From Bacteroidota bacterium (GTDB lineage Bacteria > Bacteroidota > Bacteroidia > AKYH767-A > OLB10), in contig JADKJB010000003.1 of assembly GCA_016722525.1 (NCBI GenBank), forward strand, positions 1 through 64,000: a stretch of DNA of 64,000 bases, written 5' to 3'. The notes under the pieces are model-generated. The model saw only the letters and a list, made by a program, of their open reading frames with translations. It was not told the origin of the DNA and made no database searches. Every line of letters begins with the position of its first letter. Position 1 is the stretch's first letter. Below, piece by piece: positions 37,967-46,834 of the stretch. The position numbers were made by a program, and so were the translations under genes.

Positions 37967-38402
37967 TGTTTAGAAGTTCTCTTTCTAATCTGTCAAAGTT
38001 TTCTTCGTTTTTTGGAATGGCAAAACGCTTAATTTTTTCGCATTCTTCAATTATTTCAAATATCATCCTGAATGATATACTGGTTTTTGAATCGTTAAGT
38101 TTTTCAAATGCGATCTCCATATCAAAAACAGGCTGCGAAACTCTTGTCCAGGTAATTAACTTCAAAGGCTGAACAAGTTTAAATAAGGATGAGTTTTCAT
38201 AGTTACCCTTATCAGGCCCGTGCATTGTAAGTACCCATTTCCCTTCAGGTCGTAGGTCAAATTCATGAAAAGTATTGGTGAACCCTTCCGGCCCCCACCA
38301 TTTTTGCAAATACAATGGATTTGCAAATACCTGATAAGCTGTTTCCAGACGTGCGTTTAGAACTCTTTTGCTAAAAATTTCCAGGTTGGAATTTGAGGTC
38401 AT
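37956..38402 (-). CDS. SRPBCC/AHSA1 domain protein, 148 aa
   Basis: Small cytosolic START-like protein of the AHSA1 (Aha1 C-terminal) family: SKRVLNARLETAYQVFANPL, QKWWGPEGFTNTFHEFDLRP, FRMIFEIIEECEKIKRFAIP. The KWWGPEGF motif is the hallmark of bacterial members, which bind hydrophobic ligands and often sit with ArsR-type regulators; none is present here. Intact. Its 3' end overlaps a decayed paralogue. Confidence 0.83.
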   Translation of the reverse strand: MTSNSNLEIFSKRVLNARLETAYQVFANPLYLQKWWGPEGFTNTFHEFDLRPEGKWVLTMHGPDKGNYENSSLFKLVQPLKLITWTRVSQPVFDMEIAFEKLNDSKTSISFRMIFEIIEECEKIKRFAIPKNEENFDRLERELLNIVK

Positions 38403-38636
38403 ATTTATTCATTTTAAATTTCTTATAATACGAATCAGGGTCTTCATTCAATTCCAGACGTCTATTCGGCCTTTCAGAGCTAGATTCGATCAAAGAAACG
38501 AGAGAGAGCCATTTTTTATGAAAGATAATAAGCATATAACGATGGCGATCTTTCTATAAAATTTAAATACTATTTGAAATTTATCGTTTGTGTTTGAATT
38601 CGTATGTCAGAAGCTTTCGAATTTAATTTATGATAA

Positions 38637-39311
38637 CTATTCTGATTTAAGTTTTACTGATAAAGTTTTAACCAGTTTATTTATTTCCATATCCTTTTTC
38701 ATTAATGAAACGATCTTATTACTACCATGAAGGATAGTCGTATGGTTTCTGTTTCCTAAATAGATCCCAATAAAAGTCAATGAAAATGGAGTATCTAGTC
38801 GCGCAAAATACATAATCAGATGTCTTGCCAGCACAACTTCTTGTGATCGAAGATTTGATTTTATCAGTGTGGGCGAAATCTTTAGATGAAAACAAACCGT
38901 TCTTTCGATAAACTTCAACTGGTCTGACTTCATGGCTTGTTTATATATTTCTTTTGGAAGTTCTTTCTGGTTATATTTTGTTCTTGGTTGCGGTTCCGGT
39001 TTCTTTGGCATTTCTAATTTATCCGATTTCAAATAGGGATCTCTTTCCAGTGCAGTACTTGGTTTTAGCTTTAGAAACTGATATGTAATTTCTTTGCCAT
39101 ATATTGGCTGGACTATTCTTCCGTGTTTAGTAAATGTATTGCTGACTTTGATTCCCAGAGCAGATATTGATAAACGTATTTCTTTTAATTGTTCGTTATC
39201 TTTTGGAAATAACCGTACTTCATAGCTTTTTCCTAGTCTGATTCTTAAATATCCATCGCGTAAAAATGTTTTTTTTAAAATTTGTCGGGCAATAATTTTA
39301 TTTATTTCCAT
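38637..39311 (-). CDS. stand-alone DnaA domain IV (DnaA-box-binding) protein, 224 aa
   Basis: Residues about 134-222 match the C-terminal DNA-binding domain of DnaA (Bac_DnaA_C): FHLKISPTLIKSNLRSQEVV, LARHLIMYFARL, and the signature GNRNHTTILHGSNKIVSLM (186-204), the counterpart of GGRDHTTVLH that contacts the DnaA box. The AAA+ ATPase core and domain I of DnaA are absent. Residues 1-90 form a separate basic domain that I do not recognise (KKTFLRDGYLRIRLGKSYEV), linked by a Pro/Lys-rich stretch (MPKKPEPQPRTKYNQ). The protein could bind DnaA boxes without ATP control and so regulate transcription or initiation. It is intact and stands beside an intron-like remnant and a higA gene. Confidence 0.82.
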   Translation of the reverse strand: MEINKIIARQILKKTFLRDGYLRIRLGKSYEVRLFPKDNEQLKEIRLSISALGIKVSNTFTKHGRIVQPIYGKEITYQFLKLKPSTALERDPYLKSDKLEMPKKPEPQPRTKYNQKELPKEIYKQAMKSDQLKFIERTVCFHLKISPTLIKSNLRSQEVVLARHLIMYFARLDTPFSLTFIGIYLGNRNHTTILHGSNKIVSLMKKDMEINKLVKTLSVKLKSE

Positions 39312-39576
39312 GGTATGATTGATCTGTCGATTGAAATTGGATAAACGATAAATATGTCAATTTTGATCCGGAGTTAGTTGGAATACTGACTATTAAATTG
39401 ACCTCACCATGCTCCAGTGAGAAAACAATTCTGGCTTTTTGCTAGTAGTTTCACATTCGCTGCTGACCTGTTGAAGAATTCATGATGCTTACTGCATCCC
39501 GAAAGTAGTAATATGTTTCGAAGTTACAACAACTTACCCTATGCCACCCGATATCCATGAGGCCTGTGGCTATTGA

Positions 39577-39840
39577 GTGTGTTCGCCCTGTATGAACAGG
39601 ACGCACAAATTGGAAAGGTAAAGGATAAAGATGAGAAAATCAAATTTATTTTTAGCTAACGGATGGTTAAATTCCAGAGGGTGTAAGTCCCTTCCTTCGG
39701 CAGGCTCAGGACAAGTACGCGCGAGGGTAATGCCTCGAAGTATTAGAAAGTCGAAATCTGGTCAGAGGTAACTTTTGTAGTGATGCCAGCCTGACTACGA
39801 GGCAAGCAAGCTTCATTTCATTGTGGTTGATAAAAGTGAG
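39577..39840 (+). ncRNA. group II intron-like RNA remnant (5' part)
   Basis: A 569-bp gap between the DnaA-like gene and higA holds a stretch resembling the 5' half of a bacterial group II intron. It starts GTGTG with a hairpin (CCTGT-ATGA-ACAGG within GTGTG...CGCAC), then has the AGGGTGTAAGTCCC element. Further on are AGGGTAATGCCTCGAAG, GGTCAGAGGTAAC and ATGCCAGCCTGACTACGAGG, which look like domain I stems. No reverse-transcriptase frame follows and no clear domain V was found, so it is a truncated copy. A CTTCGGCAGGCTCAGGACAAG-like dispersed repeat interrupts it near 39693. The match rests on motif memory alone. Confidence 0.4.
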
Positions 39841-39880
39841 AACCTCTCCCTGCAGTATGAAACCTGCGGGGCGGGCTCGA

Positions 39881-40180
39881 TTATGCCACGTTGCTTTGGT
39901 ATCGAAGTATGGAATTTATCTCCTTCTTTTTGATCTTCATTCCTTCTTCAATATCATAGTCGTCTTGAAGGCCAAGCCAGAATTTTGCTGAATTACCAAA
40001 ATATTGTGATAAACGTAATGCTGTATCAGCAGTGATTCGTCGGTTTCCTTTCAGAATTTCAGATATCCTTGTTTGAGGTATTCCGATGTCTTTGGAAAGT
40101 CTATAGGCTGATATTTCTAAAGGAATTAAAAATTCTTCCATTAGCACTTCTCCAGGATGGATATTCTTTAGTTTTTTCAT
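39881..40180 (-). CDS. higA: HigA-type antitoxin (XRE HTH), 99 aa
   Basis: Member of the HigA/VapI antitoxin family: the N-terminal NIHPGEVLMEEFLIPLEISA, the XRE helix-turn-helix (AYRLSKDIGIPQTRISEILK) and the C-terminal FGNSAKFWLGLQDDYDIEEG are all standard. HigA neutralises the mRNA interferase HigB and represses the higBA operon by binding its operator. In the family higB lies directly upstream. Here only the last codons of higB are present (40182 onward), so this is an orphan antitoxin. Full length and intact. Confidence 0.9.
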   Translation of the reverse strand: MKKLKNIHPGEVLMEEFLIPLEISAYRLSKDIGIPQTRISEILKGNRRITADTALRLSQYFGNSAKFWLGLQDDYDIEEGMKIKKKEINSILRYQSNVA

Positions 40181-40181
40181 T

Positions 40182-40238
40182 TTAGTGATAATCTATAATT
40201 TCAACTTCTGATGCATTTCCATATGAATGTGAAATTGG
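40182..40238 (-). pseudogene. higB: higB toxin stub (C-terminal codons only)
   Basis: One base upstream of the higA start codon the coding strand reads ISHSYGNASEVEIIDYH followed by TAA. This matches the conserved C-terminus of HigB/RelE-type toxins (DGDAYEVEIVDYH in the family). Nothing further upstream resembles the rest of the toxin: the 3' end of a T9SS cargo gene (stop at 40249) begins within about 15 bases. The toxin has therefore been deleted to its last 18 codons or so. Confidence 0.7.
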
Positions 40239-40248
40239 TCTAATTATT

Positions 40249-41806
40249 TTACTTACTAATAATAAATTTTGCGATGCTGTATTTTTCATTTGTAGTTAGT
40301 TTTATTATGTAGTTCCCATTCGGGAGAAAGGAAATATCCAGAGGTATTGATGATTGAGAAATAAAATCACTCCATTCAGAGCAGTATATTCGGCCATAAA
40401 TATCGAAAACTTCCAAATGAATCTTTTCCATATTTAAATCTCCGTCAACAAATACATTGAGTGTTTCGGTTGTTGGGTTTGGGTACAAATCAACCTTAAA
40501 TTTTAAGTTATCATTTAAATCTATTAGTCCGGTATAGCTATTACAAAGTTCTATTTCAGACCATACATGTGAAATGATCGAATCAAATGAATAGCTGTTA
40601 AAAACAGTATCTGTAACATAAAAATTTAGCCATTCTGTCAACAACTGTGGAACAGTGTCATTGAAGAAGATCGTAGAATAGCTGTTGCATCCAGCATTCA
40701 ATGTAGAGTCTGTTCTCAATACCAAAATATCTGAATCATCTCCATTGGTGCCACAGCTAAACACTCTTCCTTCGCCTATATGAAATGATTTATGTAATCG
40801 TCTGTTAAAACCCGAATTTCCATAGTTTTTGCCTTGAACAAGTGTTAATGCGCTGTCTATTATATATAACATAGGGCCGTTTGACGAAATAAGATAACTG
40901 CCATTTAAGTAGGGTATTATATCATATGTGCTGCCGCCGGGTGTTAAGTTTTTCTTGTTTAGAAGTATATTCCAGGAGCTATCCAATTCGATAAAATGTG
41001 TTGTTGCAATTGAAGATAAATTATTGTCAGTTGCTGCAATTAAAATATTATGATTTACATTAATAACTTTTTTGTCCTAAATCAAGTGTAGTATTTCCTA
41101 TAGCGACGGAACGTTGAAAATTTCCGGAAGAATCGGTTTGCAATAATAAAATATCTTTATTCCCCAATATAGTATCACCTACAAAACCAGTCATAAGATA
41201 ATTGCCATTGGTCAATTTGATTCCATCATTAAAACCTGCAGTATAAACTCCTTGTACTTGTTTAAACCAACTCAAATTACCGCCGGAATCGAATTTTGCT
41301 AAAAAAGGTTGTTCTTTATAGGTGAATTGAACAGAATCAAATTCAACACTTTGATAACCACCAATAATAAAGTTGCCTGTGTTATCTTCAAATAAAAGTT
41401 TAGGGAGGTTAAATCTGCCATTAGTGGCCATATAGCGGGACCAAATTATATTACCTGAAGTATCTGTTTTTGTTAGAAAAATGTAATTGTCAATTAAAGA
41501 AAAGGATCCTCTTCCCAGAACAATTAAATTTGAATCACTGGAAAAAATAATCCGGTTTGGTTCAATATTCATCGAGCTTAAAGTTTTCATCCACAAAGTT
41601 TGCCCCAAAGAATCTACTTTAGTAACATTAAAAGTTTCTAAATTATTTGCACCAATAATATAAAGATTGCCCCAGGGATCTAATGTTGCATCATAAACAT
41701 ATTCTGATACATTATTTTGAGGATGGCCAAACCGTTTTTGAAAAGTAACTTGTGCCACAGAAACTTGAAATATAAAATAAAACACTAGAGTGTAATAATA
41801 TTGCAT
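40249..41806 (-). CDS. SBBP-like T9SS cargo protein, one frameshift
   Basis: Signal peptide (MQYYYTLVFYFIFQVSVAQ), then propeller-like repeats (TKVDSLGQTLWMKTL, TKTDTSGNIIWSRYM, AKFDSGGNLSWFKQVQG, LQTDSSGNFQRSV) of the SBBP/kelch-like kind. The frame breaks in the T-run 41068-41073; removing one A on the coding strand joins DLGQKVINVNHNILIAATDN and leads into the second half, which ends in a T9SS sorting domain (LYPNPTTETLNVFVDGD ... YSIAKFIISK). About 519 aa when restored. Its 3' end abuts the higB stub. Confidence 0.8.
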
Positions 41807-41874
41807 TTATATTTATTTTTAAAACGTTCATTTTCAGATTTGAGAAAATCTATATAGCATTTTATTTTCACATA

Positions 41875-43833
41875 TCACATTTCACTTACGAAGTACATAT
41901 CAATTCCCCCTTTATTTTTGGCTTCAATTTTACCCCGGTGTTCGCAATTAAATTGATTTTTTATGATTTCATAAGTACTTCCGCTGATATTAATTTTTCC
42001 GGGTTCACCACTTGATTCCATACGCGATGCAATGTTGACGGTATCGCCCCATATATCATAAGCAAATTTCTTAACGCCTACTATTCCAGCTACTACGGGT
42101 CCCGTGTGGATACCAATACGGATCTCAAAGATTTCCTTTCCTTCTGACTTTCTTTTTTCCAAATGCCATTGCATGAATTGTTGAATTTCCAAAGCTGCAT
42201 TAACCACTTCTAGGGCATTTGTTTTGTTGGGAACAGGTAGCCCACCAGCACACATATAGCTATCGCCAATGGTTTTTATTTTTTCTATGTTGTGCTTACT
42301 GATGATATCATCAAAGGCTTTGAAGCAGGTATGGATTTCGGCGACCAACTCTTTTGGAGTGAGCTTTTCTGAAATTTGAGTAAAACCTTTGAAATCGGTG
42401 AACATCACGGTGACTTCGTCAAACTGTCTGGCATCGGCGCTACCTTTTTGCTTGAGTTCTTCTGCAACTTCCTCAGGAAGTATGTTCAGCAACAATCCAT
42501 CGCTTAACTTTTTGCCTTTTTTGATTTTGTTTCTTTGTTTTAAAAATATTCCGGCAAATAACAATACTATGGTGAATCCGCCAACAAAACCATTGCGGAC
42601 GAGTTTCTGCTTTTTAAGCTCTTCATTGGCGATTACATCTTTTTTTTCCTGTTTACCTTGTGCTATAGCTTCTTTTTTATCGAAATCATATTGCATTTCC
42701 TGTTCAGTAATTTTTTTGATATTGCCCTCATTGATGATGCTATCACGAAACTGAATATGTAATTTATAATTTTCAAATGCTTGTCGGAAGTTGTTTTGTG
42801 AGCTGTCTAGTGTTGTAAGAGATTTGTAATTATACTTTAACTGGTCAATGGCTTCTATTTCTTTAGCTATGGTTAAAGAACTATCTATGTAATATTTTGC
42901 AGTTTTATACTGTTTTCGTTGAATATAAATCCCTGCAATATTGCCATATGAAGCAGCCATGTTGGATTTATTTTTAACTTTCTTATTGATAGTTAATCCG
43001 ATATAATAGTGTTTTAAAGCTTCAGCAAAATTACCCTGTTTTTCGTAGATTGATCCAATGTTATCGGAGGCTGTAGCGGCTGCATCATCGTCCCCTATTT
43101 CATTTGCTAATTCAAGTGATTTAAGATAGTTCATATGTGCTTCCTGGAATTTCCCCAAATTAAAATAGATGACTCCAATATTATTGTAGGAGTTGGAGGC
43201 CCCGGATTTATCATCTAATTTTAGACGAATTTTAAGTGAAATGGAAAAATGTTTTAAGGATTCCTGATAATTATTTTGGTTAAGATAGATAATACCGAGA
43301 TTATTTTCGGTATAAGAAATTCCTAATTCATCATTTGAAGCAGTTCTTATTTTTAGGGCTTTATATAGAAATTTCAAAGCTTCCGGGTTATTTCCTTTCA
43401 TCATGTATGCAATGCCCATCATGTTGTAGGCACCTGAAATCTGCGACTTTATAACTGGTATTAATTTTTCAGGTGCAGATGGTAGCAACTTATTGAATAT
43501 AGTAAGCGCCTCAATACAACATTTAATAGCTATATCCGTACTTCCAAGATTTGCTTTAGCACGAGCCATAGCCAATTTTGCATTGGCAATACCAATTTGA
43601 AATTTTAGTTTTATAGAATGGTCTAACGCTTGATTTGCATAATATATGGATGTGTCTGGATTAATATTTCTAAATTCATACGCAATTAAATTGAGTAAAT
43701 TTATTTGTGCTGTATCTGTTTTGCTTTTTAAAATTGAAACCATAGAATCAATCTTTTCTTGACCCTGTTTTTGAGCTAGAAGTTTAGATGGAGCCAGGTT
43801 TAGAAGGAAAATAATAGGTATCCATTTAATCAT
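41875..43833 (-). CDS. TPR-containing class III adenylate cyclase
   Basis: A leader or transmembrane start (MIKWIPIIFLLNLAPSKLLA, ATG 43833, preferred over an in-frame start 90 bases upstream) precedes about eight TPR repeats (AGAYNMMGIAYMMKGNNPEA, NLGIIYLNQNNYQESLKHF and others). A transmembrane helix (GFVGGFTIVLLFAGIFL) follows, then a catalytic class III cyclase domain. Metal-binding Asp residues are visible in VMFTDFKGFTQISEKL and KIKTIGDSYMCAGGLP, and the purine-selecting and transition-state residues in YDIWGDTVNIASRM. The Lys-Asp pair points to ATP, so cAMP production is likely. The TPR domain would be periplasmic and act as the sensor. Intact, 652 aa. Confidence 0.88.
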   Translation of the reverse strand: MIKWIPIIFLLNLAPSKLLAQKQGQEKIDSMVSILKSKTDTAQINLLNLIAYEFRNINPDTSIYYANQALDHSIKLKFQIGIANAKLAMARAKANLGSTDIAIKCCIEALTIFNKLLPSAPEKLIPVIKSQISGAYNMMGIAYMMKGNNPEALKFLYKALKIRTASNDELGISYTENNLGIIYLNQNNYQESLKHFSISLKIRLKLDDKSGASNSYNNIGVIYFNLGKFQEAHMNYLKSLELANEIGDDDAAATASDNIGSIYEKQGNFAEALKHYYIGLTINKKVKNKSNMAASYGNIAGIYIQRKQYKTAKYYIDSSLTIAKEIEAIDQLKYNYKSLTTLDSSQNNFRQAFENYKLHIQFRDSIINEGNIKKITEQEMQYDFDKKEAIAQGKQEKKDVIANEELKKQKLVRNGFVGGFTIVLLFAGIFLKQRNKIKKGKKLSDGLLLNILPEEVAEELKQKGSADARQFDEVTVMFTDFKGFTQISEKLTPKELVAEIHTCFKAFDDIISKHNIEKIKTIGDSYMCAGGLPVPNKTNALEVVNAALEIQQFMQWHLEKRKSEGKEIFEIRIGIHTGPVVAGIVGVKKFAYDIWGDTVNIASRMESSGEPGKINISGSTYEIIKNQFNCEHRGKIEAKNKGGIDMYFVSEM

Positions 43834-43931
43834 TTGATGGGGATTTAAATAGTTTACTTTCAAACTTTCAAAGTTATAAGGCCAATTATAAAAGTTTAAG
43901 GAAAAATAATACTTATCCTGCACATATATTT

Positions 43932-44531
43932 CTACCCTATTCCAAATCGAATAGTCTCCAAAATGGCTTCAGATTCACTTTTGAGCCAGCTTTTGTTGCT
44001 ATCGGATGTCCAAAAGATAATGCGGACAACGTTAGTATCGTGGGTGAAATAGTATTCCAGGTAACTGCAATTTATTTTTAATTTACTGTTTTTTAACTCG
44101 TAGGAAAGTGTTGAGTAGCTTTTTGTATTAGTATTTCCAGTAGCCACAATAAGGTTTTCAGCTTTCAGTTTTGATTTAAGATGAAATGAAATACCGTTAA
44201 TGGTTTCAGCAAGGGTGCAATCTTTGTAGAGAAATCCGGCTGTGGAGCAGTAAGGCTCAATAGTTGAATGAGCAGTAAATAACAACAATTTTTTACCTGG
44301 TTGGCTTCTTATTGATTTTACAAATCCCTGGTCATAATTCAGCGTGGTTTTGCGGTTTAAGGAATGGAACCAATAATCGCCGTAATAGAGCAGGGATAGC
44401 TGTGCTTTATTATTTTCAACAAGCTGCTTTCCGCCAGAAGTTGTAATCTTTGTTCCGGTAGCTGTTTTATAACCCGTGCACGAACAAAGAAGAGATGAAA
44501 TTAAAACACAGAGTAAAAGTAGAGATTTCAT
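43932..44531 (-). CDS. putative lipoprotein of unknown function, 199 aa
   Basis: Lipoprotein leader (MKSLLLLCVLISSLLCSC; lipobox LCSC) followed by a beta-rich domain with QGFVKSIRSQPGKKLLLFTA and SYLEYYFTHDTNVVRIIFWT. No family recognised. It lies 98 bases upstream of the cyclase's chosen start on the same strand and may be co-transcribed. Intact. Confidence 0.6.
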   Translation of the reverse strand: MKSLLLLCVLISSLLCSCTGYKTATGTKITTSGGKQLVENNKAQLSLLYYGDYWFHSLNRKTTLNYDQGFVKSIRSQPGKKLLLFTAHSTIEPYCSTAGFLYKDCTLAETINGISFHLKSKLKAENLIVATGNTNTKSYSTLSYELKNSKLKINCSYLEYYFTHDTNVVRIIFWTSDSNKSWLKSESEAILETIRFGIG

Positions 44532-44602
44532 TATTCCTGTTTTGGAGTACGGTAAATTTAGTAAATCAATCTTTAATTTTTGACTTGATTGCTTGTTTTA
44601 AA

Positions 44603-45775
44603 TTACAAATAACTTAACCACCATTTTTTCTTATTATTCATTTTGTAGACATCAAACTTTTTGCACATAGGGTAGAGGGATACTATTACTACTATCCAAA
44701 CTGCATATACCACTATAAGAGGGAATCCATAATCTTTCAATGCCGGATTTTCAGTCAACCATAAATCCAGTACCATACTGCGCCAGCCAAAACCCGTTAA
44801 TTGTGCAGTCAGCATGGCAAGAGCATGAATTGCAAAAAGATGAATTATGTAATAGAAAAAGGGCACTCTCCCGAAGATGGTGAAAAAATTGACTGCAGTT
44901 CCTTTGATTTTTTCAGCGTAAGCAAGAAAAATGAACGCAGGCCCTAACGTTAATAGCAGATAATCCAGTGATGGAGGATATTTATCGGGGTTAAAAAAGG
45001 AAAATAAGGTTTGTGTAAGAGTGTCATACTTCACCCATGGCTCTGTATCACCGTAGTTGTTTATCCCTCTTACTATCAGAAAAAGCATGAAAGAAGCAAT
45101 GCCTGTATTTCGTAGAATTTTTTTTCGCTTTTCAGCAGCTACCGTTGAATCAAATAGCGGGCCCAGGCAATATCCTAATGACATCACACCCACCCAGGGA
45201 ATAATGGGGTAATCTACTGAAAAGGAATAGTTGGACCATGGTTTGAATACAGCAGGTTCATGCAGGAGCGACCACCATATGTTTCCAGGAAAATGGATTG
45301 TATCAAGCAAATTGTGTCCGAATATTACTACGCAGCTAAACAGCAATATTGCTTTGGCAGGAAGCCTTACTAGAGCAGCCAGCACTATCATGCTTATTCC
45401 CAGTGACCAGATCACTGCTACACCATTCATTCGAAAATATATATCAAAACACCATGCAAAGTTTACAATAGTAAGTTCGATGATCACTAGCCACAATCCA
45501 CGTTTAAAAAGAAATGCCGAAAGTTCATTCACAGGTTTTCTTTTTCCTACCATAAACGCCGATATACCCGCCAGCAAACTGAATATAGGTGCACAAAAGT
45601 GAGTGATAAAACGGGTTAAGAATATGGGGATAGTGGTCTGAAGCGGGTCAGAAGGATTATAAATGAAGGCAGACGCATGAAAGTAATCTCTGGTATGATC
45701 GAGTGCCATAACTACCATAACGAGGCCTTTGAGAAAATCTATAGAAGTAATTCGATTTTGTTGAAATGCTATCAT
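44603..45775 (-). CDS. DUF1624-type membrane acyltransferase-like protein, 390 aa
   Basis: Multi-spanning inner-membrane protein of the DUF1624/heparan-alpha-glucosaminide N-acetyltransferase-like family. The N-terminal RITSIDFLKGLVMVVMALDH followed by TRDYFH is the family signature, and about ten hydrophobic segments follow (for example AGISAFMVGKRK, WGVMSLGYCLGPLF-like loops, FFYYIIHLFAIHALAMLTAQ). Related proteins transfer acyl groups across membranes to sugars; the substrate here is unknown. Intact, ending in a basic tail (KMNNKKKWWLSYL). Confidence 0.82.
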   Translation of the reverse strand: MIAFQQNRITSIDFLKGLVMVVMALDHTRDYFHASAFIYNPSDPLQTTIPIFLTRFITHFCAPIFSLLAGISAFMVGKRKPVNELSAFLFKRGLWLVIIELTIVNFAWCFDIYFRMNGVAVIWSLGISMIVLAALVRLPAKAILLFSCVVIFGHNLLDTIHFPGNIWWSLLHEPAVFKPWSNYSFSVDYPIIPWVGVMSLGYCLGPLFDSTVAAEKRKKILRNTGIASFMLFLIVRGINNYGDTEPWVKYDTLTQTLFSFFNPDKYPPSLDYLLLTLGPAFIFLAYAEKIKGTAVNFFTIFGRVPFFYYIIHLFAIHALAMLTAQLTGFGWRSMVLDLWLTENPALKDYGFPLIVVYAVWIVVIVSLYPMCKKFDVYKMNNKKKWWLSYL

Positions 45776-46026
45776 AAAATGGAATTGAAATTTATGGATT
45801 GCTTAATTTATTAATTATTCGAGTAACTCCTGGATGCGAAGCTATTCCATATAATTTTAATATCAACTAAAGTCTTATAGGTGGCCATTTGCTTATTTCA
45901 TCTGTACGGATATTTTTACCGCTTGAAAATGCAGAAAACTAAAAATCGAAACAGTCCATAAATTACGCTTATTAATTGATTTTGAACCCTCCCAATGGAA
46001 TAAATTATTTATAAAGAATCACTAAT

Positions 46027-46659
46027 TTAATATTTTTCTGCAATCAAAATTAAGTCTACTATAGTGCTGCCATCCGAAGCCGGTGACTCTATCCGTTTAG
46101 TATCAATAAGTCTGAAATTATTTTCCAGAAGTGCTGCAGTAAGATACCCGGCTTCATGAAAATTCATATAAATTTCATCGCCCTGACTGCCTTTGCGGAT
46201 GCCTGATTTATTGTTGTCGTCTTCCATGGTACTAATATATAGAACTCCACTGGGTTTTATTCTTAATGCAGCATCGTGTATTAATTTTACTGCTTCTTCA
46301 CGGGAGAGATAAGGTAGACAAAAACCTGCTAAAATTCCATCATACTGAATATCGATTTTATCTATCGCACGACAATCCATAATCTTAAAATTTGCGGATG
46401 GATTATTTAATTTAGCAAGTTCAATCATGTTGGGTGCTAAATCCGTTGCTGTGATTTTTAAATCGGGTCTTTTATCAAGAAGATACTTGGTAATATTTCC
46501 CGGCCCGCAGGCTAGTTCAAGAATCGCTGCGTTAGGCGAATGGAGTTGATTACAAAATGTATCCAGTGTTTCATGATACAAACTCACATCCATGAATTTG
46601 TACTGGTATTCATTGGCGTATTTATTAAATATCTCTGCGGCGTGTATGGAATGATCCAT
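46027..46659 (-). CDS. class I SAM-dependent methyltransferase, 210 aa
   Basis: Rossmann-type methyltransferase. Motif I is AAILELACGPGNITKYLLD, the acidic end of strand 2 is ITATDLAPNMIELAKL, and motif IV is YDGILAGFCLPYLSREEAVK. These bind S-adenosylmethionine; the methyl acceptor is not predictable. A cytosolic protein of usual length with an intact frame. No operon partner is obvious. Confidence 0.85.
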   Translation of the reverse strand: MDHSIHAAEIFNKYANEYQYKFMDVSLYHETLDTFCNQLHSPNAAILELACGPGNITKYLLDKRPDLKITATDLAPNMIELAKLNNPSANFKIMDCRAIDKIDIQYDGILAGFCLPYLSREEAVKLIHDAALRIKPSGVLYISTMEDDNNKSGIRKGSQGDEIYMNFHEAGYLTAALLENNFRLIDTKRIESPASDGSTIVDLILIAEKY

Positions 46660-46834
46660 GGTTACGATTATAATAATTCAATTTAGACATTTCCTAAAAT
46701 AAAGTGCTTCAAAGCAATTTTACCTTTTCACTATTTAAAGAGCACTATATAGCAGTAGGAGAAGTTTGGGTTACTTCAAAAGTACAAAATTGACAATAAT
46801 AAACAACAGCAACTATTTCAAAATAGCGTCTTAC

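Noticed and set aside
39690..39720. CTTCGGCAGGCTCAGGACAAG as an att site
   Set aside because: It is a common dispersed intergenic motif in this phylum; there is no integrase and no matching second copy nearby.
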